From Pseudonocardiaceae bacterium (GTDB lineage: Bacteria > Actinomycetota > Actinomycetes > Mycobacteriales > Pseudonocardiaceae), in contig WHTH01000019.1 in the NCBI GenBank assembly GCA_009377865.1, forward strand, positions 1 to 64,000: DNA of 64,000 nt, in the 5' to 3' direction. Of this stretch, positions 8,642 through 19,559 are shown piece by piece. How positions within the stretch are numbered: position 1 is the first letter of the stretch; each line of letters begins with the position of its first letter. The notes below the pieces were generated by a model. It saw only the letters and a program-made list of their open reading frames with translations. It ran no database searches and had not been told where the DNA came from. The position numbers and the translations under genes are program-made.

Positions 8642-8886
8642 CGGGCTGGACCGTCGTCGAGGGCCGCCCACACCGCGTCGCGGTCAGCGAGGTCGATCAG
8701 CACATGTCCCGACGGCTCACCGTAGGCCGGCAGCGGATCTGGTTGGGCGTCTGCCTCGTGGCGCTGCTGGTCGAGCAGGACACGCAGACCCTCCTCGACC
8801 AGGCTGGTGAACGTGCGGCCGCTGGCGGCGGCGTGCACCTTCGCGTGCTCAACCAGCCCGTCGGGCAGGTTGATGGTCGTCCTCAT
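8638..8886 (-). CDS. vapB: VapB-type antitoxin (ribbon-helix-helix)
   Basis: 82 residues from ATG 8886; an in-frame ATG four codons upstream is possible, and no Shine-Dalgarno is seen for either, so the message may be leaderless or nearly so. The N-terminus MRTTINLPDGLVEHAKVHAA is a ribbon-helix-helix DNA-binding motif, and the acidic/aromatic C-terminal half would wrap the toxin. The stop overlaps the vapC start by four bases. Direct GCATAC repeats just upstream (8887-8900) could be its operator. Confidence 0.87.
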   Translation of the reverse strand: MRTTINLPDGLVEHAKVHAAASGRTFTSLVEEGLRVLLDQQRHEADAQPDPLPAYGEPSGHVLIDLADRDAVWAALDDGPAR

Positions 8887-8900
8887 GCATACGAGCATAC
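8887..8900. promoter_or_regulatory. Direct GCATAC repeat immediately upstream of vapB
   Basis: GCATAC occurs at 8887-8892 and again at 8895-8900, separated by two bases, abutting the antitoxin start. Ribbon-helix-helix antitoxins often bind short repeated sites overlapping their own promoter, so this may be the autoregulatory operator. It rests on position and repetition only. Confidence 0.35.
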
Positions 8901-9037
8901 CGACCGGGGCAGTGAGCTGCCATACGCGTCCCGCCGTCGAGCAGCGGTCCGGATGACAGCTTGGTTGCGCTGCGTTTGCCGCCTCCCCGCCTCGCTGACA
9001 TCGTTTGCTGCATGCGGTGGTGGCTCCGGGTCGAGGC

Positions 9038-10633
9038 GTGACCGGGTCGAACCTGAGTTCTGCGGACTGGCCGGCGGGCGAGCCCGCAGACGTTTCCGCA
9101 TCCTTCGAGGACGTGCCGGCGATCATCTGGGCCTTCGAGGGCCCCGAGCACCGGATCCTCGCCGCGAACCGCGCCGCCCGGTCCAGCGTCGGAAATCGTC
9201 CGAACGTGATCGGCCGGCCGGTTCGCGAGGCCGTGCCCGAGCTGGCGGGTCAGCAGATCTTCGAGCTGGTCGACTGGGTCTATGCCCACGACACAACGGT
9301 GTCGGGTATGGAGATGCGGGTCCTCGTCGACCGGGACGGGGACGGCCATGTCGAGGGGGCCTTCTTCAACTACAGCTTCGTGCCCACGCACCGTGGCGAT
9401 GGCACGACTCGTGGGTTGCTGATCCACGTCACCGAGACCAGCGAGCAGGTGGCACGGCGCCGTCATGCTGAGGAGCGTGCGACCGAGTCGGAGCAGCGTT
9501 ACCAGGCGGCGCAGGACGTGGTGCTCACGTTGCAGCGCAGCCTGCTACCCGACAGCCTGCCACTGCTGCCCGGGCTGCGGCTCGCCGCGCACTACCGGGT
9601 GGCAGGCGACGAGCTCGCCGCCGGTGGCGACTGGTTCGACGCAATTCCGTTTCCCGACGGCCGCGTGGCCCTGATGGTGGGCGATGTCGTCGGCCACGGT
9701 GCCGCCGCCTCGGCCGCGATGGGCCAGCTGCGCGCCGTCGCGCTGCAGGCGCTGCTGTCCGGGGCCGGTCCTGGCGATACGCTGGCCCGGCTCGACGCCT
9801 TCGCGGCGCGGGTGCCGGGCGCCCGCGCAGCCACCGCGATGCTGGCCGTGCTCGATCCGGCTACCGGTGGGGTGCTGTACGCGGGTCACGGGCACACGCC
9901 GCCGCTGCTGCTCGGAGCCGACGGCGCGACCCGCTTCCTGCCGGTCACGCCCGCAGGCCCGCTGGGTACCGGAACGCGCTCGCCGGCGTTGCGCGAAGAC
10001 GTGATCGCGCCCGGCGAGCTGCTGCTGCTGTACTCCGACGGCCTTGTCGAGAGACCCAGCCGCTCGCTGCAGCACGGTTTGGACGAACTCGCCACCGTCG
10101 CGTCGGCTGCGCTGCTGGGCCCGCTCCCCGCGGAGAGCACCGTTCCCGATGCCACCGTCGAGCGGGTCTGCGACCTGGTGGTCGAGCGGCTCGGCTGGGC
10201 GGCCGAGGCGTACCGCGACGACGTGACGCTGCTCGCGGCGCAACGGCCGTTCGCGGCGCCGCCGGAGTTTGACCTGGAGGTGCAGGCCGACGCCGCCGGG
10301 TTCCGGGACGCCGGCCGGGAACTGCTCGGGTGGATGCACGACCTGGAGGTGGGGGCCGACGACCGGGTGGCGCTCGCGCATGCCGTCGGCGAGGCCGTCA
10401 CGAACGTCGTCGAGCACGCCTACCCGGGCGGCGAGGCAGGCCCACTTGCCGGCACGGTGCGGCTGCACGGTTCGCTCGACGAGCAGGGAACCGCGCATGT
10501 CGTGATCGCCGACCGTGGCCGGTGGCGGCCACCTCCGCCGGATCCGGGCGGGCGGGGGCGGGCCCCTCCCGCTCACCGTCGATCTCACCGATGTCACCCA
10601 CCTGGCCAGTGCGGGCGTGCGCCTGCTGCATGA
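9038..10633 (+). CDS. PAS-SpoIIE (PP2C) phosphatase with an incomplete HATPase domain
   Basis: 531 residues from GTG 9038 (a TTG at 9005 is in frame). Domains in order: a PAS-like sensor at about 15-130; a short helical linker; a SpoIIE/RsbU-type PP2C phosphatase at about 175-370 with AGGDWFDAIPFPDGR, VGDVVGHG and YSDGLVERP; then an RsbW-like HATPase with the N-box HAVGEAVTNVVEHAYPGG and the G1 box ADRGRW. After about position 10545 the reading becomes Arg/Pro-rich nonsense, and the glycine-rich G2 box is missing. A STAS domain follows in another frame. Such three-domain proteins run partner-switching sigma-factor regulation. The C-terminal end as read here is probably not native. Confidence 0.75.
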   Translation: MTGSNLSSADWPAGEPADVSASFEDVPAIIWAFEGPEHRILAANRAARSSVGNRPNVIGRPVREAVPELAGQQIFELVDWVYAHDTTVSGMEMRVLVDRDGDGHVEGAFFNYSFVPTHRGDGTTRGLLIHVTETSEQVARRRHAEERATESEQRYQAAQDVVLTLQRSLLPDSLPLLPGLRLAAHYRVAGDELAAGGDWFDAIPFPDGRVALMVGDVVGHGAAASAAMGQLRAVALQALLSGAGPGDTLARLDAFAARVPGARAATAMLAVLDPATGGVLYAGHGHTPPLLLGADGATRFLPVTPAGPLGTGTRSPALREDVIAPGELLLLYSDGLVERPSRSLQHGLDELATVASAALLGPLPAESTVPDATVERVCDLVVERLGWAAEAYRDDVTLLAAQRPFAAPPEFDLEVQADAAGFRDAGRELLGWMHDLEVGADDRVALAHAVGEAVTNVVEHAYPGGEAGPLAGTVRLHGSLDEQGTAHVVIADRGRWRPPPPDPGGRGRAPPAHRRSHRCHPPGQCGRAPAA

Positions 10634-10754
10634 ACTGGGCAACGACGGTCAGACGTTGCGGCTGGTCGTGCCCGCCGACCGGCCGGCACACCAGGTACTC
10701 ACCCTGACCGGCCTCGACGACCTGCTCGATCCGGAGCAGCCCCTCACGGGTTAA
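10557..10754 (+). pseudogene. STAS-domain remnant, out of frame with the upstream SpoIIE-HATPase gene
   Basis: The frame ending at 10754 reads PLTVDLTDVTHLASAGVRLL followed by HELGNDGQTLRLVVP and TLTGLDDLL, the second half of an anti-sigma-factor-antagonist (STAS) domain including the region around the phosphorylatable Ser. It has no start or first half of its own. The simplest reading is that it was the C-terminal domain of the upstream phosphatase-kinase, separated by a deletion within the G/C-rich stretch at about 10545-10570 that also shifted the frame. Assembly error in that stretch is an alternative. Confidence 0.65.
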
Positions 10755-10797
10755 CGTCAGGCGGCGAGGGACAGCCGGATGACGGAGACGCGCTGCG

Positions 10798-11559
10798 ATG
10801 ACCGTGCTGGACAGGTTCCGACTCGACGACCGCGTGGCGATCGTGACCGGCGCGTCGTCCGGCATCGGCGTGGACTTCGCGAAGGCACTGGCCGAGGCCG
10901 GAGCCGACGTCACGCTGGCCGCCCGGCGCGAGGACCGGCTCGCCGGCACCCGCGAGGTGGTCGAGAATGCAGGCCGGCGGGCGTTGGGCGTGCAGACCGA
11001 CGTCAGCCGTCCGGAGGACTGCCAGGCTCTCGTCGATGCAGCGATGGCGGAGTTCGGCCGGGTCGACGTGCTGGTCAACAATGCCGGTATCGGCACGGCC
11101 CACCCCGCCACGCGGGAGACGCCCGAGCAGTTCCGCCAGGTCATCGACGTCAACCTCAACGGCTGTTACTGGATGGCCCAGGCGTGTGGGCGGGTGATGC
11201 AGCCAGGCAGTTCGATCATCAACGTCAGCAGCGTGCTCGGGCTGACCACTGCCGGGCTGCCGCAGGCGGCGTACGCGGCGAGCAAGGCCGGGCTGCTCGG
11301 CCTGACCCGCGACCTCGCCGCGCAGTGGACCGGCCGCAAGGGCATCCGGGTCAACGCGCTGGCACCGGGCTTCTTTCATTCCGAGATGACCGAGCAGTAC
11401 CCGGAGGGCTACCTCGACGAGCAGCTCGGCAGGGTGCTGGTCGGCCGGGTCGGTGACCCGGAGGAGCTCGCTGCCGCCGTCGTCTTCCTCGCCGGTGACG
11501 CCGCCGCCTATATCACCGGCACGACGCTGCCCGTAGAGGGCGGGATGCTCACCAGCTGA
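10798..11559 (+). CDS. Short-chain dehydrogenase/reductase (SDR)
   Basis: 253 residues, the usual classical-SDR length. The Rossmann cofactor motif TGASSGIG lies near residue 18, NNAG at about 91, the catalytic Ser in INVSSVLG at about 142 and the YxxxK pair in YAASK at about 159. A C-terminal ITGTTLPVEGGMLTS ends the fold. It is a NAD(P)(H)-dependent oxidoreductase of unassigned substrate; an Ala-Arg-Arg after the second strand suggests NADPH. It precedes a flavoprotein dehydrogenase by 20 bases, so the two may act in one catabolic pathway, possibly of steroid-like or cyclic substrates. Confidence 0.92.
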   Translation: MTVLDRFRLDDRVAIVTGASSGIGVDFAKALAEAGADVTLAARREDRLAGTREVVENAGRRALGVQTDVSRPEDCQALVDAAMAEFGRVDVLVNNAGIGTAHPATRETPEQFRQVIDVNLNGCYWMAQACGRVMQPGSSIINVSSVLGLTTAGLPQAAYAASKAGLLGLTRDLAAQWTGRKGIRVNALAPGFFHSEMTEQYPEGYLDEQLGRVLVGRVGDPEELAAAVVFLAGDAAAYITGTTLPVEGGMLTS

Positions 11560-11579
11560 GCAGGCTATCGTCGGCGCTC

Positions 11580-13235
11580 ATGACCACGAACGCGGACGTG
11601 ATCGTCGTGGGCGCGGGCCTCACAGGCCTGGTCGCCACCGCGGAACTCGCCGCCGCCGGCAGGCGGGTGATCCTCGTCGAGCAGGAGCCGGAGGCCTCGC
11701 TGGGCGGTCAGGCGTTCTGGTCGTTCGGGGGACTGTTCCTGGTCGATACCCCCGAGCAGCGGCGGCTACGGGTGCGTGACTCGGCCGAGCTTGCGTGGCG
11801 GGACTGGCTGGGCTCGGCGGGATTCGACCGGGACTGCGATCACTGGCCGCGGCAGTGGGCGCGGGCCTACGTGGACTTCGCGGCAGGACCCATGCGGTCC
11901 TGGTTGCACGGCCAGGGCGTGCGCGCCTTCCCGCTGGTGCAGTGGGCCGAGCGCGGTGGCTACCTCGCCACCGGGCACGGCAACTCGGTACCCCGGTTCC
12001 ACATCACCTGGGGCACCGGCCCCGGGATCGTCGAGCCGTTCGCGCGGCGGGTGCGTGACGCGGCCGAGCGGGGCCTGGTCTCGCTGCGCTTCCGGCACCG
12101 GGTGACCGGGCTGACGACCAGTGGCGGCACCGTGGACGGGGTGTCCGGCGACGTGCTGGCGGCCAGCCCGGTCGCGCGCGGCGTACCCAGCAACCGGGAG
12201 GTGACCGGCGAGTTCGAGCTGCGCGCGCAGGCCGTCGTCGTCACCTCCGGCGGGCTCGGCGCCGATCACGAGCTGGTGCGCCGCAACTGGCCACCGCGCT
12301 CCGGCTCCCCACCGGCGCAGCTGCTCTCCGGCGTGCCCGATCACGTCGACGGCCGGATGCTGCAGGTGGTCGACGACGCGGGTGGCCGCATCGTCAACGC
12401 GGACCGGATGTGGAACTACCCGGAGGGCATCGCCAACCACTCCCCGGTGTGGAGCCGCCACGGCATCAGGATCCTGTCGGGGCCCTCGCCGCTGTGGCTC
12501 GATGCCCACGGTTGCCGGTTGCCACCCCCGTTGTTCCCCGGCTTCGACTCGCTCGGCGCGCTCGAGCACATCACCGCCTCCGGGCAGCCGCACTCCTGGT
12601 TCCTGCTCAACCAGCGCATCCTCGGCCGGGAGTTCGCATTGTCGGGCTCGGAGTGCAACCCCGACCTCACCGGCCGCGACGTCCGCGCCGTGCTGCGCCG
12701 CGCGCTGCCGGGAGCGGTGGCGCCGGTGGAGGAGTTCGCCCGCCGCAGTCCTGAGTTCGTCTCCGCCCACAGCGTGCCGCAGCTGGTCGCGGGGATGAAC
12801 GAGCTGGTCGGGCAGCCGCTGGTCGATGCCGCGGAGCTGCAGCGCGTGATCGCAGCCCGCGACGGCCAGGTCGCCTCGGGGCTGGGCAAGGACGCCCAGG
12901 TCATCGCGACGGCGGCGGCACGCAACTTCCTCACCGACCGGCTGGTCCGGGTCGCCAAGCCACACCGGCTGCTCGACCCAGCGGCCGGGCCACTGATCGC
13001 GGTGCGGCTATCGATCCTGACCCGCAAGACGTTGGGCGGGCTGGAGACCGACCTGTCGGGGCGGGTGCTCCGGGCGTCCGGGGAGCCGCTCGACGGGGTC
13101 TACGCCGCGGGTGAGGTGTCCGGGTTCGGTGGCGGCGGGATGCACGGCTATCGCTCGCTGGAGGGCACCTTCCTCGGCGGGTGCCTGTTCTCCGGGCGGG
13201 TCGCAGGCCGCGCCGCAGCCGCCGCAGTGGGCTGA
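11580..13235 (+). CDS. FAD-binding dehydrogenase (3-ketosteroid-dehydrogenase/fumarate-reductase-like flavoprotein)
   Basis: 551 residues. An N-terminal dinucleotide-binding motif (VVGAGLTGLVATAELA) is followed by EQEPEASLGGQAFWSFGGLF, and the C-terminus has GGLETDLSGRVL, YAAGEVSGFGGGGMHGYRSL and an EGTFLGGCLFSGRVAG FAD-closing segment. This pattern matches a conserved actinobacterial family of predicted flavin dehydrogenases related to fumarate reductase and ketosteroid dehydrogenases. Substrate is not known. It lies 20 bases after the SDR gene in the same direction. Confidence 0.88.
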   Translation: MTTNADVIVVGAGLTGLVATAELAAAGRRVILVEQEPEASLGGQAFWSFGGLFLVDTPEQRRLRVRDSAELAWRDWLGSAGFDRDCDHWPRQWARAYVDFAAGPMRSWLHGQGVRAFPLVQWAERGGYLATGHGNSVPRFHITWGTGPGIVEPFARRVRDAAERGLVSLRFRHRVTGLTTSGGTVDGVSGDVLAASPVARGVPSNREVTGEFELRAQAVVVTSGGLGADHELVRRNWPPRSGSPPAQLLSGVPDHVDGRMLQVVDDAGGRIVNADRMWNYPEGIANHSPVWSRHGIRILSGPSPLWLDAHGCRLPPPLFPGFDSLGALEHITASGQPHSWFLLNQRILGREFALSGSECNPDLTGRDVRAVLRRALPGAVAPVEEFARRSPEFVSAHSVPQLVAGMNELVGQPLVDAAELQRVIAARDGQVASGLGKDAQVIATAAARNFLTDRLVRVAKPHRLLDPAAGPLIAVRLSILTRKTLGGLETDLSGRVLRASGEPLDGVYAAGEVSGFGGGGMHGYRSLEGTFLGGCLFSGRVAGRAAAAAVG

Positions 13236-13242
13236 CGTCTGA

Positions 13243-13297
13243 CGCCGTGAAGGGCACCGTCAGCGCGCCCGGCGCAGCAAAGGTGCCCTCCACGGCG
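13243..13297. repeat. Intergenic inverted repeat, type A copy 1
   Basis: Arms CGCCGTGAAGGGCACC (13243-13258) and GGTGCCCTCCACGGCG (13282-13297) form a nearly perfect stem with a GC-rich loop. It lies between the convergent flavoprotein gene and gltD, where a bidirectional terminator would be useful. Related copies are at 20211 and 35242. Confidence 0.75.
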
Positions 13298-13313
13298 ATT
13301 GATCGGGCGGGGG

Positions 13314-14765
13314 TTACGCGATCGGGCGGTCGGTAGGAGCGATCGGGTAGGGAAGCACGTCGCGGCCGGTGAGGTAGCGGTCGACGCCGGCGGCCGCGGC
13401 GCGGCCTTCCGAGATCGCCCATACGATCAACGACTGCCCTCGGCCCATGTCGCCGGTGGAGAACACCCCGTCCACATTGGTCATGTAGGAGGCGTCCCGC
13501 GCGACGTTGCTGCGCTCGTCGAGCTCCACCCCGAGTCCGTCGAGCAGCGGGCCCTTCTCCGGCCCGACGAAACCCATCGACAGCAGCACCAGTTCGCAGG
13601 GCAGCTCCTGCTCGGTGCCCTCGACGGGTTCGAACCGGCCCTGCTCGGAGCGCACCTGGACCACCTCGAGGGCGCGCAGCTTGCCGTCGGAGTCGCCGAG
13701 GAACCGTGTGGTGCTCACGGCGTACAGCCGCTCGCCACCTTCCTCGTGCGCCGCGGACACCCGGTAGACCATCGGGTAGGTGGGCCACGGCTGGTGGGCG
13801 GGACGGTGTTCGGGCGGGGTCGGCATGATCTCGAGCTGGGTCACCGACTTCGCGCCCTGCCGGTGGGCCGTGCCCAGGCAGTCGGCGCCGGTGTCACCGC
13901 CACCGATGATGACGACGTTATGGCCCTCCGCGTGGATCGGCGAGCGCTCCAGGTCACCCTCCTGCACCCGGTTGGACGGGGGCAGGTACTCCATCGCCTG
14001 GTGGACGCCCTCGAGCTCGCGGCCCGGGATCTGCAGGTCGCGCGACACGGTGGCACCGCCTGCCAGCACGACGGCGTCGTAGGCGTCACGTAGCTGCTCG
14101 GCGGTGACGTCGGTCCCGACATCGACGCCGGCGCGGAACTCCGTTCCCTCCGCACGCATCTGGTCGAGCCGGCGGTCCAGCCGGTGCTTCTCCATCTTGA
14201 ACGCGGGGATCCCGTAGCGCAGCAGGCCGCCGACGCGGTCGGCCCGCTCGTAGACCACGACGTCGTGCCCGACCCGCGTCAGCTGCTGCGCCGCGGCCAG
14301 CCCGGCCGGCCCCGATCCCACCACCGCGACCTTCTTGCCGGTCCTGGTCACCGGTGGCTGGGGAGTCACCCAGCCCTCCTCCCAGGCACGGTCGATGATC
14401 TGCAGCTCGACCTGCTTGATCGTCACGGCGTCGTCGTTGATCGCCAGCACGCACGCGGTCTCGCACGGTGCCGGGCACAGCGTCCCGGTGAACTCGGGGA
14501 AGTTGTTCGTGGCGTGCAGCCGCTCGATGGCGTCGTACCAATTCTGCCGCCAGACGAGGTCGTTCCACTCCGGGATGAGATTGCCCAGCGGGCAGCCCTG
14601 GTGGCAGAACGGGATGCCGCAGTCCATGCAGCGGCCGGCCTGGTTCTCCAGCCGGTCACGGCCGAAACCCTGGTAGACCTCCCGCCAGTCCTGGATCCGG
14701 ATGTCGACGGGACGCCTGCGCGGGTTCTCCCGTGGGGTGGTCATGAAGCCCCTCGGGTCAGCCAT
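13314..14765 (-). CDS. gltD: Glutamate synthase (NADPH) small subunit
   Basis: 483 residues. It delivers electrons from NADPH through FAD and Fe-S clusters to the large subunit, which makes glutamate from glutamine and 2-oxoglutarate. The N-terminal ferredoxin-like domain has cysteine clusters [17 protein letters not shown] and [11 protein letters not shown]. The FAD motif [15 protein letters not shown] and the NADPH motif [13 protein letters not shown] follow in order. The ATG at 14765 ([10 protein letters not shown], the usual GltD start) overlaps the gltB stop by eight bases, so it is co-translated with gltB. Confidence 0.97.
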   Translation of the reverse strand: MADPRGFMTTPRENPRRRPVDIRIQDWREVYQGFGRDRLENQAGRCMDCGIPFCHQGCPLGNLIPEWNDLVWRQNWYDAIERLHATNNFPEFTGTLCPAPCETACVLAINDDAVTIKQVELQIIDRAWEEGWVTPQPPVTRTGKKVAVVGSGPAGLAAAQQLTRVGHDVVVYERADRVGGLLRYGIPAFKMEKHRLDRRLDQMRAEGTEFRAGVDVGTDVTAEQLRDAYDAVVLAGGATVSRDLQIPGRELEGVHQAMEYLPPSNRVQEGDLERSPIHAEGHNVVIIGGGDTGADCLGTAHRQGAKSVTQLEIMPTPPEHRPAHQPWPTYPMVYRVSAAHEEGGERLYAVSTTRFLGDSDGKLRALEVVQVRSEQGRFEPVEGTEQELPCELVLLSMGFVGPEKGPLLDGLGVELDERSNVARDASYMTNVDGVFSTGDMGRGQSLIVWAISEGRAAAAGVDRYLTGRDVLPYPIAPTDRPIA

Positions 14766-17700
14766 GCGCGGCCTCCATGATCGCTTGGTTCACGTCGCGC
14801 CCGTCCCGCTCGGCCTCGGCCTGGGCGGTGAGCACCCGCTTGAAGTCCTTGGGCATGACCTTGCCGAACCGCTCGACGGCCACGTCCCAGTCGGCGAGCA
14901 GCTCGTGGGCCACCGTCGACCCGGTCTCGGCGTAGTGGCGCTGGACCGTCTCGTGCAGGAACGCCCGATCGTCGTCGTCGAGCGGGTCGAGGTCGACCAT
15001 CTCCTGGTTGACCCGCCGCTGCGATGTTGAACTTCGGGCAAGGTCGAGCACGTAGGCGATGCCGCCCGACATGCCAGCGGCGAAGTTGCGCCCGACGGTC
15101 CCGAGCACGACGGTCCGGCCGCCGGTCATGTACTCGCAGCCGTGGTCGCCGACGCCCTCGACGACGGCCAGCGCGCCCGAGTTGCGGACGCAGAACCGCT
15201 CGCCCACGATGCCGCGGATGAACATCTCACCGGACGTCGCGCCGTAGAGGAGCACGTTGCCGGCGATGATGTTGTGCTCCGCGGTGAAGTGCGCGTCCGG
15301 GTGCGGCCGAAGCGTGATACGCCCACCGGACAGGCCCTTGCCGACGTAGTCGTTGGCGTCGCCGACCAGCCGCAGCGTGATACCGCGCGGCACGAACGCG
15401 CCGAACGACTGGCCGGCCGACCCGGTCAGCGTGATGTCGATGGTGTCGTCCGGCAGCCCCTCAGCGCCCCAACCACGGGTGAGCTCGGAGCCGAGCATGG
15501 TGCCGACCGTACGGTTGACGTTGCGCACCGGAAGGTCGAGCCGGACCGGATTCGCCTGCCCTGAGTTGGCAGCGTTCAGCGCACCCTCGCTGAGCTGGAT
15601 CAGCGTGTTGTCCAGCGCCGCGTCCAGGCCGTGGTCCTGCTTTCTGACGCAGTGCCGCGGCGCGCCCGGCTCCGGCTCGGGCACGTGCAGGATCGGCGAC
15701 AGGTCCAGCCCGCCGGCCTTCCAGTGGTCGACCGCCGGTCGGGTGTCGAGCATCTCGGTGTGGCCGACCGCCTCGGCCAGCGTGCGGAAGCCCAGCGCGG
15801 CGAGGTACTCGCGGACCTGCTCGGCGATGAACTCGAAGAAGTTGACGACGTGGTCGGCCTGGCCGGCGAACTTCGCGCGCAGGTCGGGATTCTGCGTCGC
15901 GACACCCACCGGGCAGGTGTCGAGGTGGCAGACCCGCATCATGATGCAGCCCGACACCACCAGCGCAGCGGTGGCGAAGCCGAACTCCTCGGCGCCGAGC
16001 AGCGCCGCGATGATCACGTCACGGCCGGTCTTGAGCTGGCCGTCGGTCTGCACCACGATCCGGTCCCGCAGCCCGTTGGCGAGCAGCGTCTGCTGCGTCT
16101 CAGCCAGCCCAAGCTCCCAGGGTCCGCCAGCGTGCTTGATCGACGACAGCGGTGAGGCGCCGGTACCGCCGTCATGCCCGGAGATGAGTACCACGTCGGC
16201 GTGCGCCTTGCAGACGCCCGCGGCGACCGTGCCGACGCCGACCTCGGAGACCAGCTTGACGTGAACCCGTGCCCGCGGGTTGGCGTTCTTGAGGTCGTGG
16301 ATGAGCTGCTTGATGTCCTCGATCGAGTAGATGTCGTGGTGTGGCGGCGGTGAGATCAGCCCGACGCCCGGCGTGGAGTACCGCGTCTTGGCGATCCACG
16401 GGTACACCTTCGGTCCGGGCAGCTGACCACCCTCGCCGGGCTTGGCCCCCTGCGCCATCTTGATCTGCAGGTCGTCGGCGTTGACCAGGTACTCGCTGGT
16501 GACGCCGAACCGGCCGGCCGCCACCTGCTTGATCGCCGAACGGCGCCAGTCGCCGTTGGGGTCGACGGTGTAGCGGTCGGCGTCCTCGCCGCCCTCGCCG
16601 GTGTTGGACTTGCCACCGAGGCGGTTCATCGCGATGGCGAGGACCTCGTGCATCTCCTTGGAGATCGAGCCGTAGGAGATCCCGCCGGTGGCGAACCGCT
16701 TGACGATCTCGGCGACCGGCTCGACCTCCTCGATCGGCACCGGCTTGCGGGCGCCCTCCCGGAAGGAGAACAGCCCGCGCAGTGTCAGCAGCGCCTCGGA
16801 CTGCTCGTCGACCAGGTCGGTGTACTCCCGGAAGGTCTCGTAGCGGGCGGTGCGTGTCGAGTGCTGCAGCTTGAACACCGTCTGCGGGCTGAATACATGC
16901 GGGTCGCCCTCGCGGCGCCAGGCGTACTCGCCGCCGACGTCGAGCGCGCGGTGATGTGCGTGCACCCCGTCGGCCGGGAAGGCCTTGCGGTGACGCTTGG
17001 CGACCTCCTCGGCCAGCACGTCGAAGCCCACGCCGCCGAGCCGGGAGGTGGTGCCGGAGAAGCAGCTGTCGATGACCTCGGCGCCGACGCCGATCGCCTC
17101 GAAGATCTGCGCGCCGGTGTAGGACGCGACCGTCGAGACGCCCATCTTCGACATCGTCTTGCGCACGCCCTTGCCCAGCGCCTTGATCAGGTTGCGGGTG
17201 GCCGTCTTGGCGTCGACGCCGTCCATCACGCCCCGCTCGGCGAGGTCCTCGACGGTGGCCATCGCCATGTACGGGTTGACCGCGGCCGCGCCGTAGCCGA
17301 TCAGCAGCGCGACGTGGTGCACCTCGCGGGCATCGCCGGACTCGACGACCAGCCCGACCTGGGTCCGGGTTTTCTCCCGCACCAGGTGGTGGTGCACCGC
17401 GCCGGTGAGCAGCAGCGACGGGATCGGCGCGTGCCGCTGGTCGGCGCCGCGGTCGGACAGCACGATCAGCCGGGCGCCGTCCTCGATGGCCTCGGAGACC
17501 TCGGAACGGATCTCGTCGAGCCGACGGACCAGCGCCTCGCCCCCGCCGTCCACCTCGTAACGGCCGAGCACGGTGACGGCCTGGAAGTCGGGCACGTCGC
17601 CGTCGTCGTCGATGTGCACGATCTTGGCGAGCTCGTCGTTGTCGAGCACCGGAAACGGCAGCACGATCTGGTGGCACGACTCGGCGTCGGCGGCGAGCAG

Positions 17701-19317
17701 GTTGCCCTCGGATCCCAGCGCCGATCCCAGCGCGGTGACCAGTTCCTCGCGGATGGCGTCCAGCGGCGGGTTGGTGACCTGCGCGAACAGCTGGGTGAAG
17801 TAGTCGAACAGCTGCCTCGGGAGTCCGGACAACGGCGCCAGCGGCGCGTCGTTGCCCATTGAGCCGACCGGCTCGGCGCCCTTGGTCGCCATCGGAATCA
17901 GCAGCTGGCCCAGCTCTTCCTGGGTGTAGCCGAAGACTTGCTGACGGCCCACCAGCGAGTGGTGCGTCGGCACCTCCCGCTCGCGCTCGGGCAGCTCGTC
18001 GAGCTGGATCAGCCCTGCGTCGAGCCACTCCTGGTACGGACGCTCGGCGGCGAGTTCGCCCTTGATCTCCTCGTCGTCGACGATCCGACCCGCCTCGGTG
18101 TCCACCAGGAACATCCGGCCGGGCTCGAGGCGACCCTTGCGCACCACGGTCGACGGGTCGATGTCGAGCACGCCGACCTCGCTGGCCAGCACCACGAGGC
18201 CGTCCTCGGTGACCCAGTAGCGGGCGGGGCGCAGCCCGTTGCGGTCCAGCACCGCGCCGATCACTGCGCCGTCGGTGAACGACACCAGCGCGGGACCGTC
18301 CCAGGGCTCCATCAGCGTGTTGTGGAACTCGTAGAAGGCCCGGCGGGCCGGGTCCATCTCCTCGTGGTTCTCCCAGGCCTCCGGGATCATCATAAGCACC
18401 GAGTGCGGCAACGAGCGGCCGCCCATGTGCAGCAGCTCGAGTACTTCGTCGAACGTCGCGGAGTCGCTGGCCCCCGGGGTGACGATCGGGTAGATCCGTT
18501 CCAGGTCACCGGGGATGAGGTCGGTGGACATCCGGCTTTCGCGCGCGTCCATCCAGTTCTTGTTGCCGCGCAGCGTGTTGATCTCGCCGTTGTGTGCGAG
18601 GTAGCGGTAGGGGTGGGCCAGCGGCCAGGACGGGAAGGTGTTGGTGGAGAACCGGGAGTGCACCAGCGCCAGCCTGCTGGTGATCCGCTCGTCGTTCAGG
18701 TCCGGGTAGAACCGGGTGAGCTGCTCCTCGGTGAGCATGCCCTTGTAGACGAAGGTGCGCGCCGACAGGCTCGGGAAGTAGACATCGGTGTCGCGCTCGG
18801 CGCGTTTGCGCACGCAGAACGCGCGCCGCTCCAGGTCCAGCCCTCGGGCCTTCCCGTCGCCGGGTGCCAGGAACAGCTGTCCGAAGCCAGGCATGACCTC
18901 GCGGGCGCTCGGCCCGACGTGCTCGGTGGCGACCGGCATGTCGCGCCAGCCGAGCACCTGCATGCCCTCCTCGGCCGCGATCCGCTCGACGGCTGCGACC
19001 GAGTCGGACCGCGTCGGTTCGTCGACCGGAAGGAAGGCCGTGCCCGCCACGTAGCCGCCGGGCTCGGGCAGCTCGAAGTCCACGACGTCGCGGAAATAGC
19101 CGTCCGGGAGCTGGAACAGGATGCCGCAGCCGTCGCCGGTGTCGGGCTCGCTGCCGCGGGCGCCGCGGTGGTTGAGGTTGCGCAGCGCGGTCAGCGCCTG
19201 CTGCACGGTGGCATGATTGCGATCCCCGGCGAGGTCGGCCACGAAGGCCACACCGCAGGCGTCATGCTCGAACTGCCCGTCATACAGGCCGGCTGTCGGC
19301 CGCTGGGTAGCAGCCAC
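14758..19317 (-). CDS. gltB: Glutamate synthase (NADPH) large subunit
   Basis: 1519 residues, full family length. The GTG start at 19317 is supported by GGGAGG about six bases upstream. Cys21 (HDACGVAF) is the amidotransferase nucleophile exposed after removal of a 20-residue propeptide. Domains in order: class II glutamine amidotransferase to about 430, central domain, FMN-binding synthase domain (about 800-1200) with the 3Fe-4S cysteines in [18 protein letters not shown], and the C-terminal GXGXG beta-helix (for example [17 protein letters not shown]). It hydrolyses glutamine and channels ammonia to 2-oxoglutarate. It is the first gene of a gltB-gltD operon; the 240 bases upstream hold no gene and should contain its promoter. 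Confidence 0.98.
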   Translation of the reverse strand: MAATQRPTAGLYDGQFEHDACGVAFVADLAGDRNHATVQQALTALRNLNHRGARGSEPDTGDGCGILFQLPDGYFRDVVDFELPEPGGYVAGTAFLPVDEPTRSDSVAAVERIAAEEGMQVLGWRDMPVATEHVGPSAREVMPGFGQLFLAPGDGKARGLDLERRAFCVRKRAERDTDVYFPSLSARTFVYKGMLTEEQLTRFYPDLNDERITSRLALVHSRFSTNTFPSWPLAHPYRYLAHNGEINTLRGNKNWMDARESRMSTDLIPGDLERIYPIVTPGASDSATFDEVLELLHMGGRSLPHSVLMMIPEAWENHEEMDPARRAFYEFHNTLMEPWDGPALVSFTDGAVIGAVLDRNGLRPARYWVTEDGLVVLASEVGVLDIDPSTVVRKGRLEPGRMFLVDTEAGRIVDDEEIKGELAAERPYQEWLDAGLIQLDELPEREREVPTHHSLVGRQQVFGYTQEELGQLLIPMATKGAEPVGSMGNDAPLAPLSGLPRQLFDYFTQLFAQVTNPPLDAIREELVTALGSALGSEGNLLAADAESCHQIVLPFPVLDNDELAKIVHIDDDGDVPDFQAVTVLGRYEVDGGGEALVRRLDEIRSEVSEAIEDGARLIVLSDRGADQRHAPIPSLLLTGAVHHHLVREKTRTQVGLVVESGDAREVHHVALLIGYGAAAVNPYMAMATVEDLAERGVMDGVDAKTATRNLIKALGKGVRKTMSKMGVSTVASYTGAQIFEAIGVGAEVIDSCFSGTTSRLGGVGFDVLAEEVAKRHRKAFPADGVHAHHRALDVGGEYAWRREGDPHVFSPQTVFKLQHSTRTARYETFREYTDLVDEQSEALLTLRGLFSFREGARKPVPIEEVEPVAEIVKRFATGGISYGSISKEMHEVLAIAMNRLGGKSNTGEGGEDADRYTVDPNGDWRRSAIKQVAAGRFGVTSEYLVNADDLQIKMAQGAKPGEGGQLPGPKVYPWIAKTRYSTPGVGLISPPPHHDIYSIEDIKQLIHDLKNANPRARVHVKLVSEVGVGTVAAGVCKAHADVVLISGHDGGTGASPLSSIKHAGGPWELGLAETQQTLLANGLRDRIVVQTDGQLKTGRDVIIAALLGAEEFGFATAALVVSGCIMMRVCHLDTCPVGVATQNPDLRAKFAGQADHVVNFFEFIAEQVREYLAALGFRTLAEAVGHTEMLDTRPAVDHWKAGGLDLSPILHVPEPEPGAPRHCVRKQDHGLDAALDNTLIQLSEGALNAANSGQANPVRLDLPVRNVNRTVGTMLGSELTRGWGAEGLPDDTIDITLTGSAGQSFGAFVPRGITLRLVGDANDYVGKGLSGGRITLRPHPDAHFTAEHNIIAGNVLLYGATSGEMFIRGIVGERFCVRNSGALAVVEGVGDHGCEYMTGGRTVVLGTVGRNFAAGMSGGIAYVLDLARSSTSQRRVNQEMVDLDPLDDDDRAFLHETVQRHYAETGSTVAHELLADWDVAVERFGKVMPKDFKRVLTAQAEAERDGRDVNQAIMEAAHG

Positions 19318-19559
19318 CCGGGCCTCCCGTCGTCTCGGTTACACCTGCGCACGCATGCGTAGCCGCGCCGACGGCACGGTACTCGACGGGTTCGCCGGGA
19401 GGACATGTCTTGTTGCCCACAGTGGCGATCCGTCATTGCTGTTGCTGTGCCCGTCGTAGCTCGTACGGTGGAGGTCGAGCACGTGGACATCGGTGCGTGC
19501 GAACAACAGTTTAACGGGCGATGGCCGTCTGCCCGAAACGTCCGAGGTTACCGGTTCGC

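Noticed and set aside
16648-19362. Long plus-strand open frames opposite gltB
   Set aside because: Composition is that of a GC-rich antisense shadow; gltB has every catalytic and Fe-S motif.
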